Shown in pieces: positions 43,848-51,764 of a stretch of DNA of 64,000 nt; position 1 is the stretch's first letter, and each line of letters starts with the position of its first letter. This DNA comes from Myxococcales bacterium 68-20 (GTDB lineage Bacteria; Myxococcota_A; Polyangia; Polyangiales; Polyangiaceae): assembly GCA_001899635.1 (NCBI GenBank), contig MKVQ01000012.1, positions 124,001-188,000 on the forward strand, in the 5' to 3' direction. Both the position numbers and the translations under genes were made by a program. The notes beneath the pieces are model-generated. The model ran no database searches. It was given only the letters and a program-made list of their open reading frames with translations, and was not told where the DNA came from.

Positions 43848-45050
43848 GTGAGAGCTGTGGTGTTGGGAGGCACACGCGAGATCTCGGTCGAGCAGGTGCC
43901 CGATCCGGAGATCGAGGCCCCGACGGACGCGATCATCCGAGTCACCTCAGCCGCGATCTGCGGGAGCGACCTCCACATGTTCGCAGGCCGGACGGTCGCC
44001 CCGCCAGGGCTCGTCCTCGGGCACGAACCTCTCGGCGTGGTCGAGGAGGTCGGCCCAGCGGTGACCACCGTCCGCAAGGGCGACCGCGTCGTCATCCCTT
44101 TCAACATCGCCTGTGGTGTCTGCTTCAATTGCACGCGCGGCTTCACGTCGGCCTGCCTCGCGGTGAACGCCGACTCGGCGGGAGGTGCCTATGGCTACGT
44201 CAACATGGGCCCGTACCGCGGCGCGCAGGCCGAATACCTCCGCGTGCCTTTCGCCGAACGGAACTGCCTGAAGGTTCCGGGTGAGCCAGGAGACGAATGG
44301 GAGGACGACTTCGTCCTCCTCGCCGATGTCTTTCCCACCGGCTGGTACGCAAACGAGCTCGCGGGTGTCGGTGAAGGCAGCACCGTCGCCGTGTTCGGCG
44401 CAGGGCCGGTCGGGCTCCTCTCCGCGTACAGCGCCTTGCTCAAACGAGCGAGCGAGGTCTACGTCGTGGATGGCGTCGATGATCGGCTGGCGATGGCCGC
44501 CGAGATCGGCGCGTGCCCGATCGACTTCCGCCGCGGCGATCCGGTCGAGCAGATCGTCGAGCAGCGCCGGCGAAGGACCGCGGGCAAGCTCCAGCCCGGC
44601 GAGGAGAAGATGCTGGGTGTCATGTGCGGGATCGAAGCGGTCGGCTACCAGGCCGTCGACTGGAACGATCCGACGATGGCGGAGAACCCCAGTCGCGTGC
44701 TGGAGGATCTGATCGGCCTCGTCAATCCGACAGGTCGGATCGGCTCCGTCGGGCTCTACGTCCCCAACGATCCGGGCGGGATCAATCCTCACGCCAAGCG
44801 AGGCGAGTTTCGCCTCTCGTTCGGCAAGCTGTGGGAGAAGGGCCTGTCGCTCGGAACCGGCCAGACGCCCGTCGCCCGATTCGCGCCCGCGCTCTGCAAC
44901 ATGATCGTCGAGGGCAAGGCCAAGCCGAGCTTCTTGGTGACCCAGCGCCTTCCGTTGGAAGCGGCCCCCGAGGCCTACGCGAAGTTCGAGCAGCGCGCCT
45001 TCGGCTACACCAAGGTGATCCTCAGGCCGGACCTTCGGGTGAGCGGATGA
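43848..45050 (+). CDS. Zinc-dependent alcohol dehydrogenase, glutathione-independent formaldehyde dehydrogenase-like
   Basis: The 400-residue enzyme carries ICGSDLHMFAGR with the catalytic zinc Cys, GHEPLGVVEEVG, and the four structural-zinc cysteines in ACGVCFNCTRGFTSAC. A GGAYGYVNMG stretch and a Rossmann motif FGAGPVGLLSA follow. Length and the PFN and AYGYV segments match FdhA of Pseudomonas rather than ordinary alcohol dehydrogenases. The GTG start has AGGAG seven bases upstream. It overlaps a response regulator gene by ATGA. Such enzymes oxidise formaldehyde or other aldehydes with NAD; the true substrate is not shown here. Confidence 0.88.
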   Translation: MRAVVLGGTREISVEQVPDPEIEAPTDAIIRVTSAAICGSDLHMFAGRTVAPPGLVLGHEPLGVVEEVGPAVTTVRKGDRVVIPFNIACGVCFNCTRGFTSACLAVNADSAGGAYGYVNMGPYRGAQAEYLRVPFAERNCLKVPGEPGDEWEDDFVLLADVFPTGWYANELAGVGEGSTVAVFGAGPVGLLSAYSALLKRASEVYVVDGVDDRLAMAAEIGACPIDFRRGDPVEQIVEQRRRRTAGKLQPGEEKMLGVMCGIEAVGYQAVDWNDPTMAENPSRVLEDLIGLVNPTGRIGSVGLYVPNDPGGINPHAKRGEFRLSFGKLWEKGLSLGTGQTPVARFAPALCNMIVEGKAKPSFLVTQRLPLEAAPEAYAKFEQRAFGYTKVILRPDLRVSG

Positions 45051-45433
45051 CGCCGACGATCCTGACGGTGGAGGACGACGCCGACCTCCGGACCCTCATC
45101 AGTGTCGTCCTGGAGGAGGAAGGCTATGTCGTGATCACGGCGATGAACGGGCGCGAGGCTCTCGCTCGCGTCCAGGAGCACATGCCCGATCTGATCCTGC
45201 TCGACCTCAGGATGCCCGTCATGTCGGGCGTCGAGTTCGTCTCGCAGTATCAGGCTCGGTATGGGAACGGCCCGAGAGCACCTTTCATCGTGATGACCGC
45301 CGGAGAGCACGCATCTCGGCGCTGCCAGGAGCTCCGCGGGAGCGGCTTCCTTCCGAAGCCGTTCTCCACCGACGAGCTGCTCGACGTGGTCAGGAAACAC
45401 GCTCCGCTACGTCGGCCTGCACTGGGAGTGTGA
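45047..45433 (+). CDS. Single-domain response regulator (receiver only)
   Basis: The 128-residue product is a complete CheY-like receiver: acidic pair EDDAD near residue 9, phospho-acceptor Asp53 in LLDLRMP, Thr84 in IVMTAG and Lys104 in FLPKPF. It has no output domain. The ATG overlaps the dehydrogenase stop by ATGA, so the two are co-translated. Its 3' end overlaps by 44 bp, tail to tail, the gene for a large pseudokinase-histidine kinase, which is the natural candidate partner. Confidence 0.93.
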   Translation: MTPTILTVEDDADLRTLISVVLEEEGYVVITAMNGREALARVQEHMPDLILLDLRMPVMSGVEFVSQYQARYGNGPRAPFIVMTAGEHASRRCQELRGSGFLPKPFSTDELLDVVRKHAPLRRPALGV

Positions 45434-47831
45434 GGTGGAAGGTGCTTCCCTCTCCTTCTCTGCTCTCCGCCTCGACGTTCCCTCCGTGCAGCACGGCGAC
45501 GGCCTTCGCCACGTAGAGCCCGAGCCCGAGGCCACCGGAGTCGTACGCAGTGTCCGTATGGGCGCGATAGAACGGCTCGAACAGGTCCGCCTGCTTGTCC
45601 TTCGGGATGCCAATCCCGTGGTCCTCGATGTCGACCGTCGCGCGACCATCCTTCCGCCCCATCCGGATCTGCACGTCGCCGCCACCGGGCGAATAGCGGA
45701 GCGCATTGTCGAGGAGACCGACGACCGCTCTCTCGACCAGCAGTCGGTCCGCGGTGACGATCATGGGGCGGCAGCTCACGACCTCGACGCGGCGGGAGGT
45801 CTCCCGCTCGAAGCGCCCGACGACCAAATCCACGAGCTCGACGAGGTCGACCCCAGCCTCGGGCGCCAGGGCGAGCCGGCCCGTCTGCAGCTGCCACAAG
45901 AGCAAAAGATCGGTGACGAGCCGATCGATTCGGTCGGTCCCGCGGATCAGCGCATCGAGGAATCGCTGCTGCTTTCCGGAGGCCTTGTCGATCCGGCGAA
46001 GGAGGTCCGCGTATCCCTTCACGATCGCGACCGGCGTCTTCAGCTCGTGGGCGACGACGCGGATGAACTGCTCCTTGAGCCGATCGAGCTCGATCGCCTC
46101 GGTCACGTTCAGCGCCAGCGACACGGCTCCGGCGAGGGCACCGCGCTCGTCCTGGAGCGGCGCCGCGCTCACGCGCAGGTGAATCGCGCGGCCGGTGCCC
46201 GGATGACGAACGGTCATGTCGACCGAGCTCAGGACCTCACCAGCGAGCGCGCGCAGCAGCGGGAGCTCGTCGACCTCGAACGGCTCGCCGTCGGGGCGCA
46301 TCGGGCGAAGGCGCTGGCAGAACATCTCCACCGGCAACGGTCCCCCTCCGGAGACGTCCACGAGCCCGAACAGGCGCAGCGCCGCTGGGTTGGTGAACGT
46401 GAGCCGCCCGGCGCGATCACACACGAGGACGGCATCGACCATGTTGTCGAGGATCGCGCGCAACGTTGCCTCGGCCTGTTGCCGCTCCGCGATCTCCCGC
46501 AGCTGCGCGGCGTGGAGCTTTGCATTCTCGAGCGAGATGCCGGCCTGGTCGGTGAGGAGCTCGGCCACCGCCATCCTGTCCTTGGTGAATGCCGACGCGA
46601 CGAGATCGTTCTCGAGGTAGACGATCCCGAGCAAGGTCGTGTGGCGGACGATCGGAAGGCAGGCGATCGACTTCGGCCGCTTCGTCGCGATGTACGGATC
46701 AGTCGAATGGGGGTTGGGAATGCTCGCATCGCTGATGAGCAGCCGCTCGCGCGTGCGGATCACCTGCTCGACGATGGACGCCGGCACACCGCCGACCGGA
46801 CCAGCCGAGCACTCGATCGCCGAGCCACCGCCCGAGACCGAGAGGAACACCGCTCTCCGCGCGCCTGCCTGCTCCGTGAGGAGTCGCGTCAATCCGCGAA
46901 GAAGTCTCCACCGCGCGGTCTCGTTCGAGAGCACCTGCGCGAGCTCGAGCAACGTGCCCCGCATCGCGGCCGCGGTGGCGCCGCTGGGCGCAGAGGCTGC
47001 TCCGTCGAAGAGCTGCTGCGACGACGGCACGTCGAGGCAGCGTGCGAGATCGTCGTGCAGCTCCGCCGCGGTTTGGTAACGATCCTCCGGGAGCTCCTGG
47101 AGGAGCTTCGACACGATGTCCGAGACGGCGCACGCCGGATGGAGGGCGGACGGCCGCACGGCCTCGGCGAGATGGCGCTGCGCCCACCCGAGCACGTCGT
47201 CCTTCTCACCGGGTCGCAGCCCCGTGAGCATCTCGACGAGGATCACGCCGACGGCGTAGAGGTCCGCGCGCCGGTCGAGCGCCCTGTCGAGCCGACCGCC
47301 CTGCTCCGGCGCCATGTACGGCGGCGTTCCCTCGATCGCGTTGCTCGCGGTGTCGTGTCGTCCCTCCGCAGTCGTCGTCGCGATCCCGAACCCCGTGAGC
47401 TTGACCTCACCGGTGCGAGCGTCGAAGTACACGTTCTCGGGCTGGAGGTTCCGATGGACGAGGCCCTTGCGATGAACGCTCTCGAGGCACGAGGCCAGCC
47501 GCGCCGCGATCCGCAGCGCGAGCCCGACCTCCATCGGAGCGCCCATCGCCTGCCGCAACGGAACGCCGCCGAAATCTTCGAGCACGAGCGCCGGGCGACC
47601 TTCGAACGTGCTCATCTCCACCGGATGAAGCGCGACTGAAGGGTCGAGCGCGCCGGCGACCTCGAGCTCACGCCGCAAGGGATCGGCCGCGCGCGGGTCG
47701 TTCGTGCGCTGGACCTTGAGCAGACGGCTGCGACCGTCCCGAGCGCTCACGACACGGCGGATCGAGACACATCGATCCTCGTGGACGATCCGAAGGACCC
47801 GGTAGGGCTCTGCAGCCAGGGTCGCCGTCAT
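45390..47831 (-). CDS. Pseudokinase - GAF - PAS - histidine kinase hybrid
   Basis: The 813-residue protein starts with a Ser/Thr-kinase-like domain (about 8-265). Lys39 and APE (PPYMAPEQ) are kept, but the catalytic Asp is Asn128 in LVHRNLQPENV and DFG is GFG at 147-149, so phosphotransfer is unlikely. A GAF domain (about 300-440), a PAS domain (about 455-580), a HisKA domain with His595 in VVAHELKTP and a HATPase domain (690-805; NALRYSPGGG, DHGIGIPKD, GGLGLGLYV) follow. The histidine kinase half looks active. The start at 47831 fits the kinase fold. It converges on and overlaps the response regulator gene. Confidence 0.92.
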   Translation of the reverse strand: MTATLAAEPYRVLRIVHEDRCVSIRRVVSARDGRSRLLKVQRTNDPRAADPLRRELEVAGALDPSVALHPVEMSTFEGRPALVLEDFGGVPLRQAMGAPMEVGLALRIAARLASCLESVHRKGLVHRNLQPENVYFDARTGEVKLTGFGIATTTAEGRHDTASNAIEGTPPYMAPEQGGRLDRALDRRADLYAVGVILVEMLTGLRPGEKDDVLGWAQRHLAEAVRPSALHPACAVSDIVSKLLQELPEDRYQTAAELHDDLARCLDVPSSQQLFDGAASAPSGATAAAMRGTLLELAQVLSNETARWRLLRGLTRLLTEQAGARRAVFLSVSGGGSAIECSAGPVGGVPASIVEQVIRTRERLLISDASIPNPHSTDPYIATKRPKSIACLPIVRHTTLLGIVYLENDLVASAFTKDRMAVAELLTDQAGISLENAKLHAAQLREIAERQQAEATLRAILDNMVDAVLVCDRAGRLTFTNPAALRLFGLVDVSGGGPLPVEMFCQRLRPMRPDGEPFEVDELPLLRALAGEVLSSVDMTVRHPGTGRAIHLRVSAAPLQDERGALAGAVSLALNVTEAIELDRLKEQFIRVVAHELKTPVAIVKGYADLLRRIDKASGKQQRFLDALIRGTDRIDRLVTDLLLLWQLQTGRLALAPEAGVDLVELVDLVVGRFERETSRRVEVVSCRPMIVTADRLLVERAVVGLLDNALRYSPGGGDVQIRMGRKDGRATVDIEDHGIGIPKDKQADLFEPFYRAHTDTAYDSGGLGLGLYVAKAVAVLHGGNVEAESREGEGSTFHLTLPVQADVAERVS

Positions 47832-48119
47832 GGCACCACATTGTCTAGGCCGCCGAGCGCCGCTTCGCGAACTCACGCTCAGCTCGGATAGCGACGCGGC
47901 AGATGTTCTTCTCGTGCTCGTCACTCGACGGCGCGGAAGGTCAGCTCTTCGCGCGTCCCGCGGTTGGCCTGCCGGCCGCTTGGCCCGGTGCCCGCCCGAC
48001 GCCGCAGCGTGAACCGGCACCTCGCGGCGAGGAAGCTCACCGACGGGGCGGGCGTTGGCTCCCCCCGAGCATGCGATTAGGATGCCGATGGATGTCAGCG
48101 CGGTTCGGTGAGCCCCCAC
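47832..48119. other. Divergent intergenic region, no gene seen
   Basis: These 288 bases lie between the histidine kinase start and the MazF-type gene. I looked for a small antitoxin frame with coding bias upstream of the toxin and found none. Confidence 0.4.
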
Positions 48120-48506
48120 ATGGATACGACAGTGATGCCAACGAATAGGGGCATCCATTGCGGTGACGTCTTCTGGATCGAGCCCGATGAGTCACGAGGG
48201 TCGATTCCGGGCAGCCCGCACCCCCACGTCGTCGTCCAGGACGACGTCTTCAACCGCTCTCGGGTTCACACCGTGATCGTGTGTGCACTGACCTCGAACT
48301 TGAAGCGCGCAACCGAACCCGGGAACGTCCTCCTCGACGTGGGCGAAGGCAGCTTGTCCAAGCAGAGCGTCGTGATCGTGTCGCAGGTATCTTCCGTGGA
48401 GAAGACCAAGCTCGGTGAGTACATCGGGGCGCTCTCCGAGCTGCGAGTGCAGCAGATTCTGGACGGCATGCGGTTCCAGCAAGCGTCCTTCTTCGGTCGT
48501 CGGTGA
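48120..48506 (+). CDS. MazF/PemK-type toxin-like protein without visible antitoxin
   Basis: The 128-residue protein has the MazF/PemK core: GDVFWIEPDESRG, HPHVVVQDDVFNRSRV and VCALTSNLKRATEPGNV, with SVVIVSQVSSVEK and a C-terminal helix. MazF proteins are sequence-specific mRNA endonucleases normally paired with an antitoxin gene just upstream. No such gene is seen in the 288-bp gap. The ATG at 48120 is used; a GTG at 48108 and an ATG at 48135 are possible. It ends 29 bp from the end of the WD40/HEAT gene on the other strand. Confidence 0.83.
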   Translation: MDTTVMPTNRGIHCGDVFWIEPDESRGSIPGSPHPHVVVQDDVFNRSRVHTVIVCALTSNLKRATEPGNVLLDVGEGSLSKQSVVIVSQVSSVEKTKLGEYIGALSELRVQQILDGMRFQQASFFGRR

Positions 48507-48535
48507 CCGATCAGCGCGGTTTCGTGCTCGCCGAT

Positions 48536-51500
48536 CTACGCGGTCATGGTCACCCGGTAGATCGCACCGCTGCCCATGCCGACGAGGAGCTCCTCCTCGC
48601 CGGTGAATGTGACGCCCATCGTCTCGTGCTCGCCCGACGAGCCCCAGGCATTCACCAGCGTCATCAGTGTGCCGGAGGCGATGTCGCGGACCTCGAGGGT
48701 ACTGTCGTACGTGAACGCGACGAGCTTGCCACTCGGTGAGAACGCAGCGGTGTTGAAGATGCCGCTACCGCGGAGACAACGGAGCATCCGCTCGCCCTTC
48801 GGACCGTCGAAGACCCGGACGGCGTCGTCCGAGCCGACGCTCGCGAGGAGCTCCCCATGCGTCGCGAGGTACCCCACGGTCCGGTGCGGGTCTCCGTAGA
48901 GTTGGCCCTTGAGCATGTCGATGCCGTGCTCGACACGCTTCCAGAGGACGGTCCCCTGGGGGTCGAGGCATGCGATCTCGCCATCGTCGCTCCCTGCGTA
49001 GAACCGACCCGACGCGTCCACGGCGAGCGACTCGACGTCCTCGAACGGGACCATCGCGACTTCCTCGCCCCGCTGGCGATCTACGACGTGGACGCCGTCG
49101 TTACCGGCCCACGCCACGTGGGTGCTGGAGGCGGCGACGTGCTCGACCTTGGGCATGTGCTCGGCGATGTCCTCCTCGATGTCGTCGCCGCCCACGATGG
49201 TGGTCACCTGACGCGACGCGAGGTCGAGGCAGCGCAGGTTGTGCTCGTCACCGAAGTACACGCAGTCCGCCTCCGGCGGCACGGCGACCTGGTCGATGCG
49301 GCCGTCACGAGCGACGAGCGGCTCGGCGATCCCGCCTTCGGGCTTCCAGAGAAGGACTCGCCCGTCCCAACCGTTGGTGAGGAGGCGCCCGTCCGGCAGG
49401 CGCCGGATGCCGCAAACATGGTTCTGGTGCACGCTGGTGACGACCGAAGCAGCTTCGTCCGTATGGAACCTCACGAGCGTGTCAGCGAAGAGCGCGTAGA
49501 TGCGCTTGCCGGAAGCCGCGAGGCCACCGGCCGGACCCCGCCGGATGTCGTCGAAGCGCGGTGACTTGCCGCCGAGCTTCACGCGCTGGAGCCGCTCGGC
49601 GAATCGAAGAACGAGCGACTTGTCGTTCTCGATCGCGAGATCGAGGATGGGCTCGTCGGTCTCTACCTCGAGCTTCGGTGCCAGCTTGGAATCGTGGATG
49701 GCCGCTGACCTCTCGCCTGCGGTGGCGAGCCACTTGCCGCACGTCACGAGCCTGGTCGCGAGCGGGACGGCGACGACAGCGCTCTTGTTCTTCGGGACGT
49801 CGACGTCGACGAGGACGCTCTTCTTCGCCTTGTCCGCGAGGAAGACGGCGCGCTTCGCTCCGAGCCAGCCGGCACCACGCACCGTGCCGGGCGCCTTGGC
49901 GTCGAACACCTCTTTTCCGTCCTTCACATCGAGGACGCGGAGGACGTTCGCGCTCGTGCCACAGGCGATCTGCGCGGCGTCGGGTGAGAACGCAATCGCG
50001 GTCACCTGGCCGGGCGCCTCGAGCCGTCCGACGAGCTCACCGCTCTTGCCGTCGTACACGCCGATCTTGTTGCCGCGAACGAGCGCGAAGCGTGAGCCGT
50101 CGGCGGCGATCGCACACGCGGTGACGTCCTCACCGTCACCGAGCGAGAGCAGGCGCTCGTTCGCTCGCGGGTCGAAGAGGAAGGACTCCGGCCCGACGAC
50201 GAGGATGCGTTCCGCGTCCTCCGCTAGCACCACGTGGGAGGCGCCGCGCGCGAACACGTACGCCGGTGCGTCGAAGCGCTCGACGCGCGCCTTCCTGAGA
50301 GGAGCGTCCTCCGGCCGCGTCCTCGCGCTCGTGCCGTCCGCGTTTTCGGGCTCGTCGGCGCCGAGGATCTTCACCTGCACCCAAGGGTTCTTGCTCGCAG
50401 CGAAGATCTTCTTCGCGGGTCCACCCGCGAGCTCCTCACCGACCTCGAGGTAGACGCCGATGTCGACGTCGAGCTCGATGTCGTCCCCATACGGCATCGT
50501 CATCCGCTCTTCGATTCGCTCGACGATGAACGTCGCGACCTGCGTCTTCGCCTTCGAGTCCTCCGCGAGCACCTTGACGATGTTGTGGCGGAAGAGCGCG
50601 GTACCATCCGCGAGCGCATCGAGGAGCGCTTTCGTCCCGCCGTTCTTCTTCGTCCACGCCACGCGTCCGGGGTCCCAAGCCACGAGCACCGGCGGCACGT
50701 CGAACGCCTTCTTCGCCGCCTCGCGAACGACGCGATACGGGCTCGTGATCTCCTTCTGCGCGAGCTTCCTGTCCTTCGCGTCGCCGTGCTCGGCAAGCGC
50801 GGACACGGCCATCGCACGGAGCGCGAGCGCCTCGGGTTCGTTCGTATGGTAGTCGATGATGGGCCAGTGGATGGCCGAGCGCGGGAGATCGAGCGGGAGC
50901 TTCTCTCCGAACGCACGGAGCAGGTGCTCGGCCGACAGACGAACGATGTCGACGCTCCACCCATCACCGCGCGTCTCGCGCAGGAGCCTCCGCGCGGGCT
51001 CGATTGCACGCTCGTCCTTCAGCTTCGCCAGCGCTGCGAACGCATGGATGAAGATCCCGGTGTGCACGTAGCGGAGGATCGCCGGCGCCGCGCGCTTCAC
51101 GTCTGCGTCGGCGAGGGTCGTCATGAGCTGCTCGGCCTCGCGAAGCGAGTCATCTTCGTCATCGACCTTCTCCAGCCGCGCGATCGCCTCATCGATGCCG
51201 ACTCCATGCGGGAGGAGCCGGTCCTGGAGGTCGGGGTTGGCGGCCAGCAGGCCTTCGGCGGGCTTGGTCTCGCCGATCTCGGCGAGCGAGCCCGCCACCT
51301 GGACCGATACGCGCGCCCACGAGTCCCCCTCATCCTGCGTCTTTTTCTTCGAGCGTAGCGCCTGGGCCTTGTCGTCGGTTCGCTTCAAGAGCGCAAAGAG
51401 GCCGGCGGATGCCTGCTTCGGAAACGTGTCGTCGAAGCGTTGCAGTGTCTGCACGAGGGAATACGGGTGGTCCTCGACGAGACAGTGCGCGAGGACGAGC

Positions 51501-51697
51501 GGGGCGAGGAGCGCGCCCGCCCCTTCAGCGCGAACCGCAGCATCGACGTCGGAGTCCTGGTCCTCCAGCGCGGCGTCGAAGCGAGCTAGCGCGAGGCCCA
51601 CATCGTCGCGCGTCTTCGCCTCGGCGGAGTAACGCTTCCTCAAAGCGGCAGCGTCGTGGACCAGAGAGAAGAGCGCGTCGAGGAGGGCGTCCGTCAT
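48536..51697 (-). CDS. Large HEAT-like plus WD40-type propeller protein
   Basis: The 1053-residue protein has no signal peptide or membrane helix. The first half is helical and HEAT-like (SLREAEQLMTTLADADVKRA, SPYRVVREAAKKAF). The second half, from about residue 500, holds WD40-like blades: VTAIAFSPDAAQIACGTS, ICGIRRLPDGRLLTNGWDG (seen as HVCGIRRLPDG then GRVLLWKPEGG), ASVGSDDAVRVFDGP and FNTAAFSPSGKLVAFTYDS. The ATG at 51697 lies 67 bp from the divergent start of the WGR-DUF4132 gene, so both probably share a regulatory region. Function is unknown. Confidence 0.88.
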   Translation of the reverse strand: MTDALLDALFSLVHDAAALRKRYSAEAKTRDDVGLALARFDAALEDQDSDVDAAVRAEGAGALLAPLVLAHCLVEDHPYSLVQTLQRFDDTFPKQASAGLFALLKRTDDKAQALRSKKKTQDEGDSWARVSVQVAGSLAEIGETKPAEGLLAANPDLQDRLLPHGVGIDEAIARLEKVDDEDDSLREAEQLMTTLADADVKRAAPAILRYVHTGIFIHAFAALAKLKDERAIEPARRLLRETRGDGWSVDIVRLSAEHLLRAFGEKLPLDLPRSAIHWPIIDYHTNEPEALALRAMAVSALAEHGDAKDRKLAQKEITSPYRVVREAAKKAFDVPPVLVAWDPGRVAWTKKNGGTKALLDALADGTALFRHNIVKVLAEDSKAKTQVATFIVERIEERMTMPYGDDIELDVDIGVYLEVGEELAGGPAKKIFAASKNPWVQVKILGADEPENADGTSARTRPEDAPLRKARVERFDAPAYVFARGASHVVLAEDAERILVVGPESFLFDPRANERLLSLGDGEDVTACAIAADGSRFALVRGNKIGVYDGKSGELVGRLEAPGQVTAIAFSPDAAQIACGTSANVLRVLDVKDGKEVFDAKAPGTVRGAGWLGAKRAVFLADKAKKSVLVDVDVPKNKSAVVAVPLATRLVTCGKWLATAGERSAAIHDSKLAPKLEVETDEPILDLAIENDKSLVLRFAERLQRVKLGGKSPRFDDIRRGPAGGLAASGKRIYALFADTLVRFHTDEAASVVTSVHQNHVCGIRRLPDGRLLTNGWDGRVLLWKPEGGIAEPLVARDGRIDQVAVPPEADCVYFGDEHNLRCLDLASRQVTTIVGGDDIEEDIAEHMPKVEHVAASSTHVAWAGNDGVHVVDRQRGEEVAMVPFEDVESLAVDASGRFYAGSDDGEIACLDPQGTVLWKRVEHGIDMLKGQLYGDPHRTVGYLATHGELLASVGSDDAVRVFDGPKGERMLRCLRGSGIFNTAAFSPSGKLVAFTYDSTLEVRDIASGTLMTLVNAWGSSGEHETMGVTFTGEEELLVGMGSGAIYRVTMTA

Positions 51698-51764
51698 GGG
51701 CAGACCAACGTATCCAGCTCGTTCTCCTCCGTCACCGGTGAACATCTTGCGCTACCTTCCCGAC

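Noticed and set aside
45435-47639. Open plus-strand frame of 734 codons
   Set aside because: It is antisense to the pseudokinase-histidine kinase gene and has no recognisable motif.
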